Below are positions 9,359 through 18,649 of a stretch of 64,000 bases of DNA, in pieces. How positions within the stretch are numbered: position 1 is the stretch's first letter; each line of letters starts with the position of its first letter. Below the pieces are notes generated by a model. That model was given only the letters and a program-made list of their open reading frames with translations. It did no database searches and was not told where the DNA came from. This DNA comes from Mycobacterium sp. 852014-50255_SCH5639931 (GTDB taxonomy: Bacteria; Actinomycetota; Actinomycetes; Mycobacteriales; Mycobacteriaceae). A program made the translations under genes and the position numbers. The stretch is taken from the NCBI RefSeq assembly GCF_001665605.1, contig NZ_LZSV01000017.1, forward strand, positions 186,001 through 250,000, read 5' to 3'.

Positions 9359-9455
9359 AACACCGTGGGACGACAATGCGGGCCGCTGGCGGCCCGAGGA
9401 GAAGTCCGACAAAATCAAACACCGTGGGAGGGCCAGCTTCGGCCCGCTAACCACG
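9359..9455 (+). promoter_or_regulatory. two tandem stem-loops between rplK and rplA; candidate L1-binding autoregulatory site
   Basis: A 12-base direct repeat AACACCGTGGGA occurs at 9359-9370 and 9418-9429, each followed by a GC hairpin (GGGCCG/CGGCCC at 9380-9395; GGGCC/GGCCC at 9430-9445). In the second copy an outer stem CGTGG/CCACG (9423-9427 with 9451-9455) encloses an asymmetric internal loop. That helix-loop-helix plan is known for L1-binding sites in mRNA and rRNA. In the first copy GGAC pairs with GTCC around the hairpin. rplA lacks a clear Shine-Dalgarno, which fits translational control. Confidence 0.45.
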
Positions 9456-9480
9456 ACCCAACACCGGATTGGATGAATCA

Positions 9481-10188
9481 ATGAGCAAGAACAGCAAGGC
9501 ATACCGCGCCGCCGCCGAGAAGGTGGACCGCAACAACCTGTACAGCCCGCTCGAGGCGGCCAAGCTCGCCAAGGAGACCGCGTCGGCCAAGCAGGACGCG
9601 ACGGTCGAGGTGGCGATCCGGCTCGGCGTCGACCCCCGTAAGGCGGACCAGATGGTCCGCGGCACGGTCAACCTGCCGCACGGCACCGGTAAGACCGCCC
9701 GCGTCGCGGTGTTCGCGGTCGGCGACAAGGCCGAGCAGGCACAGGCCGCCGGCGCCGACATCGTCGGGAGCGACGACCTGATCGAGAAGATTCAGGGCGG
9801 CTTCCTGGACTTCGACGCCGCGATCGCGACCCCCGACCAGATGGCCAAGGTCGGCCGCATCGCTCGCGTGCTGGGCCCGCGCGGCCTGATGCCGAACCCC
9901 AAGACGGGCACCGTCACGCCCGACGTCGCCAAGGCCGTCGCCGACATCAAGGGCGGCAAGATCAACTTCCGCATCGACAAGCAGGCCAACCTGCACTTTG
10001 TCATCGGCAAGGCGTCCTTCGACGAGAAGGCCCTCGCCGAGAACTACGGCGCCGCGCTCGACGAGGTGTTGCGGCTCAAGCCGTCCGCCTCGAAGGGCCG
10101 CTACCTGAAGAAGATCACCGTGTCGACGACCACGGGCCCGGGCATCCCGGTCGACCCGGCCGTCACCCGCAACTTCGCGGACGCCTGA
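9481..10188 (+). CDS. rplA: 50S ribosomal protein L1
   Basis: 235 residues. L1 forms the stalk near the E site and, in many bacteria, represses its own rplK-rplA mRNA. The typical blocks [15 protein letters not shown] and [19 protein letters not shown] are present. The ATG at 9481 is chosen by the family's usual start ([16 protein letters not shown]); a TTG 12 bases upstream is in frame. No strong ribosome binding site is visible. It converges with the sigma-factor gene, whose stop lies 20 bases away. Confidence 0.97.
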   Translation: MSKNSKAYRAAAEKVDRNNLYSPLEAAKLAKETASAKQDATVEVAIRLGVDPRKADQMVRGTVNLPHGTGKTARVAVFAVGDKAEQAQAAGADIVGSDDLIEKIQGGFLDFDAAIATPDQMAKVGRIARVLGPRGLMPNPKTGTVTPDVAKAVADIKGGKINFRIDKQANLHFVIGKASFDEKALAENYGAALDEVLRLKPSASKGRYLKKITVSTTTGPGIPVDPAVTRNFADA

Positions 10189-10207
10189 GTTTCTTCGCCG
10201 ACGCGAA

Positions 10208-11425
10208 TCACCCGCCACACTCCGCGATGCGGCGGCGCAGGAACTCGCGGCCCGGCTCGGAACCGTTGACTCGCAACGCTTCTCGGTACCAGATGACGGC
10301 ATCGGCCGGCCTGCCCGCACGCCTGAGCAGGTCGGCGCGCACCGTCGCGACCAGATTGGAGCGGGCGAGCCGGAGGTCGTGGGCCACCTCGTCCAGGGCC
10401 GCGAGGCCGGCGTCGGGTCCGTCGCGGAAGCCGATCGCCAGGGCGCGGTTGGCGCGCACGACGGGCGAGTCGGTCAGCCCCAGCAGCCGGTCGTAGGCCG
10501 CGCAGATGGTGGCCCAGTCGGTCTGGTCCCAGGACGGCGCCGTCGCGTGCAGCGCGGCGATCACCGCCTGTGGCAGATAGGGGCCCGTCGAGCCCTCGGC
10601 CCGGCGTAATCGGTCCAGCCCCCGGGCGATTCGGCCGCGGTCCCACCGGCGACGGTCCTGCTCCTCGAGCGGCACCAGCATTCCGGCGTCGTCGACCCGG
10701 GTGGCTCGTCGCGAATCGTGCAGCAGCACCAGGGCCGCCAGCGCGTGGGCCTCGGGCTCGTGCGGCATCAGCGCGCACAGCTCGCCGGCCAGCCTGATCC
10801 CCTCTTCGCACAGCTCGTCGCGGATCGCCGACGGGCCCGCCGTGGACCAATAGCCTTCGGTGAACACCGAGTAGACGCAACCGAGCACGTGCGGAGTGCG
10901 TTCGGGCAGCAACTCGGCGGGCGGCACCCGCAACGGGATGTTGGCGTGCCGAATCTTGTTCTTGGCGCGCGTGATTCGCTGCCCGATCGCCGCATCGGTC
11001 TGCAGCAGCGCGCGGGCGATCTCGGGGACGGTCAGCCCGGATACCAGCCGCAGGGTGAGCGCCAGTTGGGATTGGCGGTCCAGGGCGGGGTGCGCGCAGG
11101 TGAACATCATCCGCAGCTCGTCATCACGAACGGGGGACGGGTCGGTGTGATCGGTGCGTGCCCGGATTTCGTCTATCACGGCCGCCAATTCCTTTCCGGG
11201 ACGGACGGATTCGCGGCGCAGGCGGTCGCGCGCCCGGTTGCGGGCGACGGTCACCAGCCAACCGCCGGGATTGTCCGGCAGGCCGTCACAGCCCCAGCTG
11301 CGAAGCGCCTCGGCGCAGGCTTCCTGGACGGCGTCCTCCGCGATGGTGAGGTCGCCGGACCACCGCGCGAGCGCGGCGACGGCGGCCCCCCATTCCCGAC
11401 GAAAGACGCCGTCCAGGTCGGACAC
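10208..11425 (-). CDS. ECF42-type RNA polymerase sigma factor with C-terminal TPR-like domain
   Basis: 405 residues. Sigma region 2 is near residues 10-75 (AEDAVQEACAEALRSWG, WLVTVARNRARDRLRRE). Sigma region 4 is near 125-165 (SGLTVPEIARALLQTDAAIG). A helical C-terminal half of about 220 residues follows (VRANRALAIGFRDGPDAGLA). This plan and the adjacent DGPF/YCII gene define the ECF42 group, which has no anti-sigma factor; the C-terminal domain is thought to control activity. The GTG start lies nine bases after the DGPF gene, so the two form an operon. It is not at this locus in M. tuberculosis as remembered. Confidence 0.9.
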   Translation of the reverse strand: MSDLDGVFRREWGAAVAALARWSGDLTIAEDAVQEACAEALRSWGCDGLPDNPGGWLVTVARNRARDRLRRESVRPGKELAAVIDEIRARTDHTDPSPVRDDELRMMFTCAHPALDRQSQLALTLRLVSGLTVPEIARALLQTDAAIGQRITRAKNKIRHANIPLRVPPAELLPERTPHVLGCVYSVFTEGYWSTAGPSAIRDELCEEGIRLAGELCALMPHEPEAHALAALVLLHDSRRATRVDDAGMLVPLEEQDRRRWDRGRIARGLDRLRRAEGSTGPYLPQAVIAALHATAPSWDQTDWATICAAYDRLLGLTDSPVVRANRALAIGFRDGPDAGLAALDEVAHDLRLARSNLVATVRADLLRRAGRPADAVIWYREALRVNGSEPGREFLRRRIAECGG

Positions 11426-11434
11426 CGGCGACGC

Positions 11435-12130
11435 TCAGAGCCCCGAGAGCCCAGCCAGCTGCCGCACCTGCACCGTCGAGGCGGGGATCATCGAGGCCAG
11501 CTTGATGGCCTCTTCGCGGTCCGCGGCACTCAACAGATAGATCCCGGTGGCGATTTCGGCGCCTTCCACATAGGGCCCGTCGGTGATCAGGACCTCGCCA
11601 TCGCGCACCCGCACGGTCGTTGCCGTGGACCGATCGTGCAACGCGGCGCCGCCGATGATGTGATCGCCTGCGGCCGCATGGAGATCGGCGTGCTTTGCCG
11701 CCACCGCTTCCCACTCGGGTGTGCCCGGCGTGTGCGCGGATTCGGCCGGCTCCAGCAGCAGCGCGAGCCAGTCGTTGCCGGTGAGCCCGCGGGACAGCTC
11801 GACCGAGTGCACCGTGGGCCAGACCTCCACCGCGCCGAACGTGGCGAGCGGGACGTCACGCGCCAACGCCAGCGCCTCGTCGAGGTTTTCGGCTTCGAAC
11901 AGGTAGAAGCCGCAGGCCACTTCGGCGGATTCGGCGAAGGGGCCGTCGGTGACCACCGGTGCATCCGGGCCGCCGGTGATGACCGCCGCGGCGGCGGCGG
12001 GCGCCAGGGCGTCCCCGGATTTGATCGCCACGCCGGCGTTGGCGTGAAACTTTCCCCAGGCGGCCATCGCGTCCGGGCCTTCGGGCGCGCGGTCCTGTTC
12101 CCTGCTGATCAATAAGGCGAAGTACTGCAT
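11435..12130 (-). CDS. tandem DGPF/YCII-domain protein, ECF42 partner
   Basis: 231 residues made of two YCII-related (ferredoxin-like) domains in tandem. One carries VTDGPFAESAEVACGFYLFE near residue 61, the other ITDGPYVEGAEIATGIYLLS near residue 184. DGPF proteins are the conserved partners and usual targets of ECF42 sigma factors; their biochemical role is not established. Most are single-domain proteins of about 120 residues, so this looks like an internal duplication or fusion. The ATG has GGAGGTGA upstream. A candidate ECF42 promoter lies at 12184-12212. Confidence 0.88.
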   Translation of the reverse strand: MQYFALLISREQDRAPEGPDAMAAWGKFHANAGVAIKSGDALAPAAAAAVITGGPDAPVVTDGPFAESAEVACGFYLFEAENLDEALALARDVPLATFGAVEVWPTVHSVELSRGLTGNDWLALLLEPAESAHTPGTPEWEAVAAKHADLHAAAGDHIIGGAALHDRSTATTVRVRDGEVLITDGPYVEGAEIATGIYLLSAADREEAIKLASMIPASTVQVRQLAGLSGL

Positions 12131-12183
12131 CTCTCGTCACCTCCAGATAGCGAGCGAAGCCCCGTGCTCCACTCTCTACCTAT

Positions 12184-12212
12184 CCGACGAACGACGCAGC
12201 CCTAATCCGACA
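12184..12212 (-). promoter_or_regulatory. candidate ECF42-dependent promoter of the DGPF-sigma operon
   Basis: On the minus strand TGTCGG (12212-12207), a 17-base spacer and CGTCGG (12189-12184). The ECF42 promoter described in Streptomyces has TGTCGA at -35 and a CGA/CGT-type -10 as I remember it, so this fits with one mismatch. It lies 54 bases before the start codon. Confidence 0.4.
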
Positions 12213-12224
12213 GCGGCGGAGAAA

Positions 12225-13121
12225 TCAGCTGACGGCTCCCGGCTTCAGGTACGTCACCAGGCTGACGTCGAGCGCCTCGTCGGTGAAGTAGTACTCGCAG
12301 CCGCGCAGGTACTTGATGTAGCGGTTGTAGACCTCTTCGGACGTGACCTCGATGGCCTTCTGCTTGTTGGACTCCAGTGTGTCGCCCCAGATGTGCAGCG
12401 TTTTGATGTAGTGCGGTCGCAGTGAAAGCGGTGCGGGTACAACGAATCCCGCCTTCTCGCCATGGTCGACCATCATCTGGGTGGACGGCAGCCGGCCACC
12501 CGGGAAGATCTCGGTGAGGATGAACTTGATGAACCGGGCCGTCTCGAACGTCAGCTTCTTGCCGCGGGCGGCCAGGTCGTACGGGTGGTAGCTGACACTG
12601 CTCTGAACGGTCATCCGGCCGTCGTCGGGCATGATGTCGAAAGTCCGCTTGAAGAAGTCGTCGTAGTTCTCGTGCCCGAAGTGCTCGAAGGCCTCGATCG
12701 ACACGATGCGGTCGACGGGCTCGTTGAAGTCCTCCCAGTTCTGCAACCGCACCTCACGCGACCGGTTGGTGTCGATGGAGGCCAGCACCTGCTCACAGCG
12801 GGCGTGCTGGTTCTTGGACAGGGTCAGGCCGATGACGTTGACGTCGAACCGCTCGACCGCGCGCTTCATGGTGGTGCCCCAGCCGCAGCCGATGTCCAGC
12901 AGGGTCATCCCCGGCTTGAGGTCCAGCTGGTCCAGGTTCAGGTCGATCTTGGCGTACTGGGCCTCTTCCAGCGTCATGTCGTCACGCTCGAAGTAGGCGC
13001 AGCTGTAGGTCCGGGTGGGGTCTTGGAACAGGGCGAAGAAGTCGTCGGAGACGTCGTAGTGCGCCTGAATGTCCTCGGGGGCCGTGCGTATCTTCGTCGG
13101 GCTAGCCGGTTGATCAGCCAT
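12225..13121 (-). CDS. mmaA4: hydroxymycolate synthase MmaA4 (SAM-dependent methyltransferase)
   Basis: 298 residues. MmaA4 installs a methyl branch and adjacent hydroxyl on the meromycolate chain, the precursor of keto- and methoxymycolates. SAM motif I is [20 protein letters not shown]. The cyclopropane-synthase family blocks [37 protein letters not shown] and [10 protein letters not shown] are present. The sequence is nearly collinear with M. tuberculosis MmaA4. The ATG at 13121 gives the family length and has AGGAG 12 bases upstream. It is third in the minus-strand order mmaA1, mmaA3-like, mmaA4. Confidence 0.95.
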   Translation of the reverse strand: MADQPASPTKIRTAPEDIQAHYDVSDDFFALFQDPTRTYSCAYFERDDMTLEEAQYAKIDLNLDQLDLKPGMTLLDIGCGWGTTMKRAVERFDVNVIGLTLSKNQHARCEQVLASIDTNRSREVRLQNWEDFNEPVDRIVSIEAFEHFGHENYDDFFKRTFDIMPDDGRMTVQSSVSYHPYDLAARGKKLTFETARFIKFILTEIFPGGRLPSTQMMVDHGEKAGFVVPAPLSLRPHYIKTLHIWGDTLESNKQKAIEVTSEEVYNRYIKYLRGCEYYFTDEALDVSLVTYLKPGAVS

Positions 13122-13205
13122 TTTCGTCTGGTTCTCCTGGATGAAGTTCACTGCGTATTTCCCACGGCTTTGCCTCGGGGGTGTGACGTGCAACGATACC
13201 CAACT

Positions 13206-14087
13206 CTACTTTTCCAGCGTGAATTGGTTGCAGTCGATGTACCCGGTGCGGAAAGCCCCGGCGCAGCCGGTCAGGTATTTCATGTAGCGCTCGTAGACCT
13301 CTTCGGACTGGATCCTGATGGCTTCGTCCCTGTGCGCCTGCAGGGTGCCGGCCCACAGATCGAGGGTCCTGGCGAAGTCGCTCCGCAGAGACTGGACGCC
13401 AGTCACCCGGAAGCCGATCTTCGCCGAGTGCTCCTCGATGGTCTCGATCATCGGCAGCCGTCCGCCCGGGAAGATGTCGGTCAGGATGAACTTGATGAAC
13501 CTCGCCCAATTCATCGTCAGGGGCAGGCCACGCTCGATGGCCTGCTTTCCGTGCAATGCCGTGATCGAGTGGAGCAGCATCACGCCGTCGTCGGGCAGGG
13601 CGGCGTAGGCGAATTTGAAGAAGTCGTCGTAGCGGTGAAAGCCGAAGTGCTCCAACGCCTCGATGGTGACGATGCGGTCCACCGGTTCGCTGAAGTCGGC
13701 CCAGTCGCACAGCAGCGCCCGCCGCGACCGGCCGGTGTCGATGCCGTCGAGCACCTGCTGGCAATAGGCATGCTGATTTTTGGACAGGGTCAGCCCGACG
13801 ACGTTGACGTCGTATTTCTCGGCGGCGCGTTTCAACACCGAACCCCAACCGCAGCCGACGTCGAGCAAGGTCATCCCCGGCTCGAGCCCCAGCTTGTCGA
13901 GCGTCAGGTCGAGCTTGGCGAGCTGCGCCTCCTGCAAGGTCATGTTCTCGCGGGGGAAATACGCGCAGCTGTAGGTGCGGGTCGGATCCTGGAAGAGCGC
14001 GAAGAATTCGTTCGACAGGTCGTAATGCGCCCGTACGTCGTCGAGATTGGACCGCGTACGAATAGCACCGGCCGGGTTGTCGGACAT
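13206..14087 (-). CDS. mmaA3: mycolic acid methyltransferase, closest to MmaA3 (methoxymycolate synthase)
   Basis: 293 residues, the MmaA3 length. From memory it matches MmaA3 better than MmaA2 or PcaA, especially MSDN at the start, RSNLDDV, DWADFSEPVDRIVTIEALEH and GYIDCNQFTLEK. MmaA3 O-methylates hydroxymycolate to methoxymycolate. Motif I is [11 protein letters not shown]. Gly98, whose change to Asp inactivates MmaA3 in late BCG strains, is intact. If the family call is right, the organism could make methoxymycolates; a relative with other specificity cannot be excluded. Confidence 0.8.
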   Translation of the reverse strand: MSDNPAGAIRTRSNLDDVRAHYDLSNEFFALFQDPTRTYSCAYFPRENMTLQEAQLAKLDLTLDKLGLEPGMTLLDVGCGWGSVLKRAAEKYDVNVVGLTLSKNQHAYCQQVLDGIDTGRSRRALLCDWADFSEPVDRIVTIEALEHFGFHRYDDFFKFAYAALPDDGVMLLHSITALHGKQAIERGLPLTMNWARFIKFILTDIFPGGRLPMIETIEEHSAKIGFRVTGVQSLRSDFARTLDLWAGTLQAHRDEAIRIQSEEVYERYMKYLTGCAGAFRTGYIDCNQFTLEK

Positions 14088-14223
14088 ATCCCTCCCGAGC
14101 GGACGGGCACCAGAGAGGCGACCATCCTCGGGCGAGGCTACTCGCCGGGGATCGAAAACACCGCATTTGCGCGCGCGTGCGCCGGAGTTTTCGCGGGTCT
14201 GCCTCTCGGCCCCCGCGCATGCG

Positions 14224-16077
<1,854 letters not shown>

Positions 16078-16078
<1 letters not shown>

Positions 16079-17421
16079 CAGACTTCTTCGGACTGGTGCT
16101 CGCGGCTTACCTCGACCATGAAGTTCGCGAAGTAGCCGGTCAGCTGCGGATCGGACATCATCTGCCACTTGGGCGCGAGCAATTTCATGTACCGCTCCAC
16201 GTAGAGGAACTGCTTGCCGATCAGCACCAGCTCGCGGGGCAGCTTGACGTCGTAGGCGTCGGCCAGGGCCGACAGCTGCCGCCCGATGTCGGCGTAGGAC
16301 AGGTCGCCCAGCGTCTGCATGGTCAGCGGGGTGGCGAAGCGCTCCAGGTCCTTGGCGGCCTGGGCCTCGGGCTTCATGGTCCCGACGGCGCCCATCAGCA
16401 CGACGATCTTGCCCGCCGCGGCGTGGTCCTTCTTGACCAGCAGCGCGTACACCAGCTCGCGCAGCAGCCAGCGGGTGCGCGGGTCGATGCGGCCCATGAT
16501 CCCGAAGTCGAAGAACACGATGCGGCCCTGGTCGTCGACGTAGAGGTTGCCGGCGTGCAGGTCGCCGTGGAACAGCCCGTGCCGCAGGCCGCCCTCGAAA
16601 AGCGAGAACAGCAGCGCCTTCACCAGTTCGACCCCGTCGAACCCGGCCTTGCGGATGGCGGCGACGTCGTCGATGCGGATGCCCTGCACGCGCTCCATCG
16701 TCAGCACCCGCTCGGAGGTGAAGTCCCAATGCACCTGCGGCACCCGGATGTTCTTACCCAACGGCGACGCGTGCAGGTGCGAGACCCACGCGTCCATCGA
16801 CTGCGCCTCGAGCCGGAAGTTCAGCTCCTCGGCCAGGTTGTCGGAGAAGTCGGCGACCACGTCCTGCGCCGAGAGCCGGCGGCCCAGCTTGGCCAGTTCG
16901 ACGGCCTGGGCGAAGCGTTTGAGGATCTGCAGGTCGGCGGCCACCCGGCGCCGGATGCCCGGGCGCTGGATCTTGACGACCACCTCCTCGCCGGTGTGCA
17001 GTGTCGCGTAGTGCACCTGGGCGATCGACGCCGACGCGAACGGCGTCTCCTCCCACTTGGCGAACAGGTCGGCGGGATCGCTCCCGAGCTCCTCGACGAA
17101 GAGTTTGTGGACCTCTTCGGTGTCGGCGGGCGGCACCCGGTCGAGCAGGCCGCGGAATTCGCGGGACAGCGATTCGCCGAACGCCCCGGGGCTGGACGCG
17201 ATGATCTGACCGAATTTCACGTACGTCGGGCCGAGGTCGGCGAAGGTCTGCGGGAGCTGCTTGAGCACCTTCTGCTGCCACGGGCCCTTGCCCGGCAGCT
17301 TCGTGACGACGCGCGCGGCGGTGCGGGTGACCTGCCAACCGGTGACGGCCACCCGGGCCGCTTCCACCGGCAGCGGCACCCGGTCAAGCCTGGCCACGTC
17401 TCGATGTTTGGTAGAGCTCAT
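16078..17421 (-). CDS. ABC1/UbiB-family atypical kinase (Rv0647c-like)
   Basis: 447 residues. UbiB/ADCK hallmarks: KFGQIIASSPG (the KxGQ motif that covers the active site), the invariant Lys in VVVKIQRPG, FHGDLHAGNLY (catalytic loop) and VFFDFGIMG (metal-binding DFG). Family members support isoprenoid-lipid biosynthesis; mycobacteria use menaquinone, so the target may be a membrane quinone or another lipid (inference). The M. tuberculosis gene is annotated slightly longer. The ATG at 17421 has no strong ribosome binding site. Confidence 0.9.
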
Positions 17422-17462
17422 CCCAGCAGTCTGCCAAATCGGCGGAGTCAGTCCCAATTTCT

Positions 17463-18068
17463 CTAGCTCGGACGTCCGTCGCCTTTCCAGGGTTGCACCC
17501 ACCCCTGGATCGCCCAGCCCTCCAGCCCGGCGATCAACTCGTACATGGTCGCGCCGTCGATGGTCTCGCGGATGATGTCGGCGTGCCCGGCGTGCCGGGC
17601 CAACTCGTTGATCACATGCAGGATCACCCAGCGCACCGACCAGGCCTCCTGGTCCTTGGGAAACCACGGGATGTCCTGCGGAACCGGCACCGCCGCGTCG
17701 AGGTCCGCGGTCTCCGCCAGGCGCAGCGACCTCGCGTTCTGTTCTTCGAATGCCCGCAGCAGGCCGGCCAGCGTCTCGTCGGGCCGCATCACGTGCTGAT
17801 CCGCGAACTCCTGGGTGATCTGTTCGAACGGGCGAGTGTCTTTCGGCGGCGCGTCCGGGGCGGCCGCGACCCGCGCCATCCAGCTGCGCTGCATCCCGGT
17901 GGCGTGCTTGATCAGCCCGCCGATCGACAGCGCGCTGACCGACGGGGTCGACCGCGCCTGTTCGTCGGTCAGGCCGTAGGACACCGCGAAATACGCGCTT
18001 TGGTGGTAGGCCAGGTATTCGCGCAGGGCGCTGCGTTCGTCGGCTACGGGCCGGGCAAGAGCGGGCAT
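17463..18068 (-). CDS. DinB-like (DUF664) family protein
   Basis: 201 residues, four-helix-bundle DinB/YfiT type. Likely metal-binding histidines lie in GLIKHATGMQRSWM and VINELARHAGHADIIRE, typical of DUF664 proteins. Members of this superfamily include mycothiol-dependent enzymes; the substrate is unknown. The ATG at 18068 starts two bases after the stop of a second DinB-like gene, so they form a pair. Confidence 0.85.
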   Translation of the reverse strand: MPALARPVADERSALREYLAYHQSAYFAVSYGLTDEQARSTPSVSALSIGGLIKHATGMQRSWMARVAAAPDAPPKDTRPFEQITQEFADQHVMRPDETLAGLLRAFEEQNARSLRLAETADLDAAVPVPQDIPWFPKDQEAWSVRWVILHVINELARHAGHADIIRETIDGATMYELIAGLEGWAIQGWVQPWKGDGRPS

Positions 18069-18070
18069 TC

Positions 18071-18604
18071 TCAGGCCTTCCGGTCGGTGATCTGGCGATG
18101 AACGTAGAGGTCTCGAAGACAAGCGATCTCGGCGCCGTGGTGGATCGCTTCCCGGTTGATGTGCAGGACGAGCTCACTCAGCTGGTGCTCAGCGTAGGGC
18201 CCTTCCGCGGGACCGCAGCGGCGGCTTAGATCCGCTGCCGAGAGCGACCGCACTCCGTTGATCCACTTGGCGTAGCAGTCATCGAGCTGTCTTAATGCGG
18301 TGGCGGCGTCGGTGGCGTAGTTCCAACTCAGGTAGTCGGCGGGCGGCCCACCGAAATGGTTGTGGTTGCGCATGGCGAAAACTCCGACGATGACGTGTGC
18401 CATGCGCCAGGCGATCGTGGTGAACGGCGGCGGGGTGGGGGCCGGGTAGGTGTAGTCCACCGAACCGTCCGGCTGTACCGTCCAGCAGTTCGGCACCGGC
18501 CGCCAGAAATACTCGTGATCGGTCAGGCCTTCCAGCCGAGGGCGCAAATGTCCCCGCCAGTGCCAGTCGAGCTGGTCGGCCAGTTGGGTGGTGATGTCCG
18601 CCAT
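18071..18604 (-). CDS. DinB_2-like family protein
   Basis: 177 residues, again a DinB-like helical bundle but with little similarity to its neighbour. Candidate metal ligands are in WRMAHVIVGVFAMRNHNHF and LVLHINREAIHHGAEIACLRDLY. It is first in a two-gene minus-strand unit. Its start is 45 bases from the divergent alpha-mannosidase start, so both promoters share this short region. Function unknown; a mycothiol-linked reaction is only a family-based guess. Confidence 0.83.
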   Translation of the reverse strand: MADITTQLADQLDWHWRGHLRPRLEGLTDHEYFWRPVPNCWTVQPDGSVDYTYPAPTPPPFTTIAWRMAHVIVGVFAMRNHNHFGGPPADYLSWNYATDAATALRQLDDCYAKWINGVRSLSAADLSRRCGPAEGPYAEHQLSELVLHINREAIHHGAEIACLRDLYVHRQITDRKA

Positions 18605-18614
18605 GGCGCCTAGC

Positions 18615-18643
18615 TTTCCAGCACTGGGTGACACCCGTAAGGT
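18615..18643 (+). promoter_or_regulatory. promoter of the alpha-mannosidase operon, probably leaderless
   Basis: TTTCCA (18615-18620), a 17-base spacer and TAAGGT (18638-18643), then six bases and the ATG at 18650. There is no Shine-Dalgarno, so the mRNA probably begins at or next to the start codon. Confidence 0.5.
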
Positions 18644-18649
18644 TCGGGG

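Noticed and set aside
9359..9429. Direct repeat between rplK and rplA considered as a CRISPR-like or mobile element
   Set aside because: Only two copies of 12 bases, each part of an RNA hairpin; no array or spacers. No CRISPR array or insertion sequence was seen anywhere in the window.
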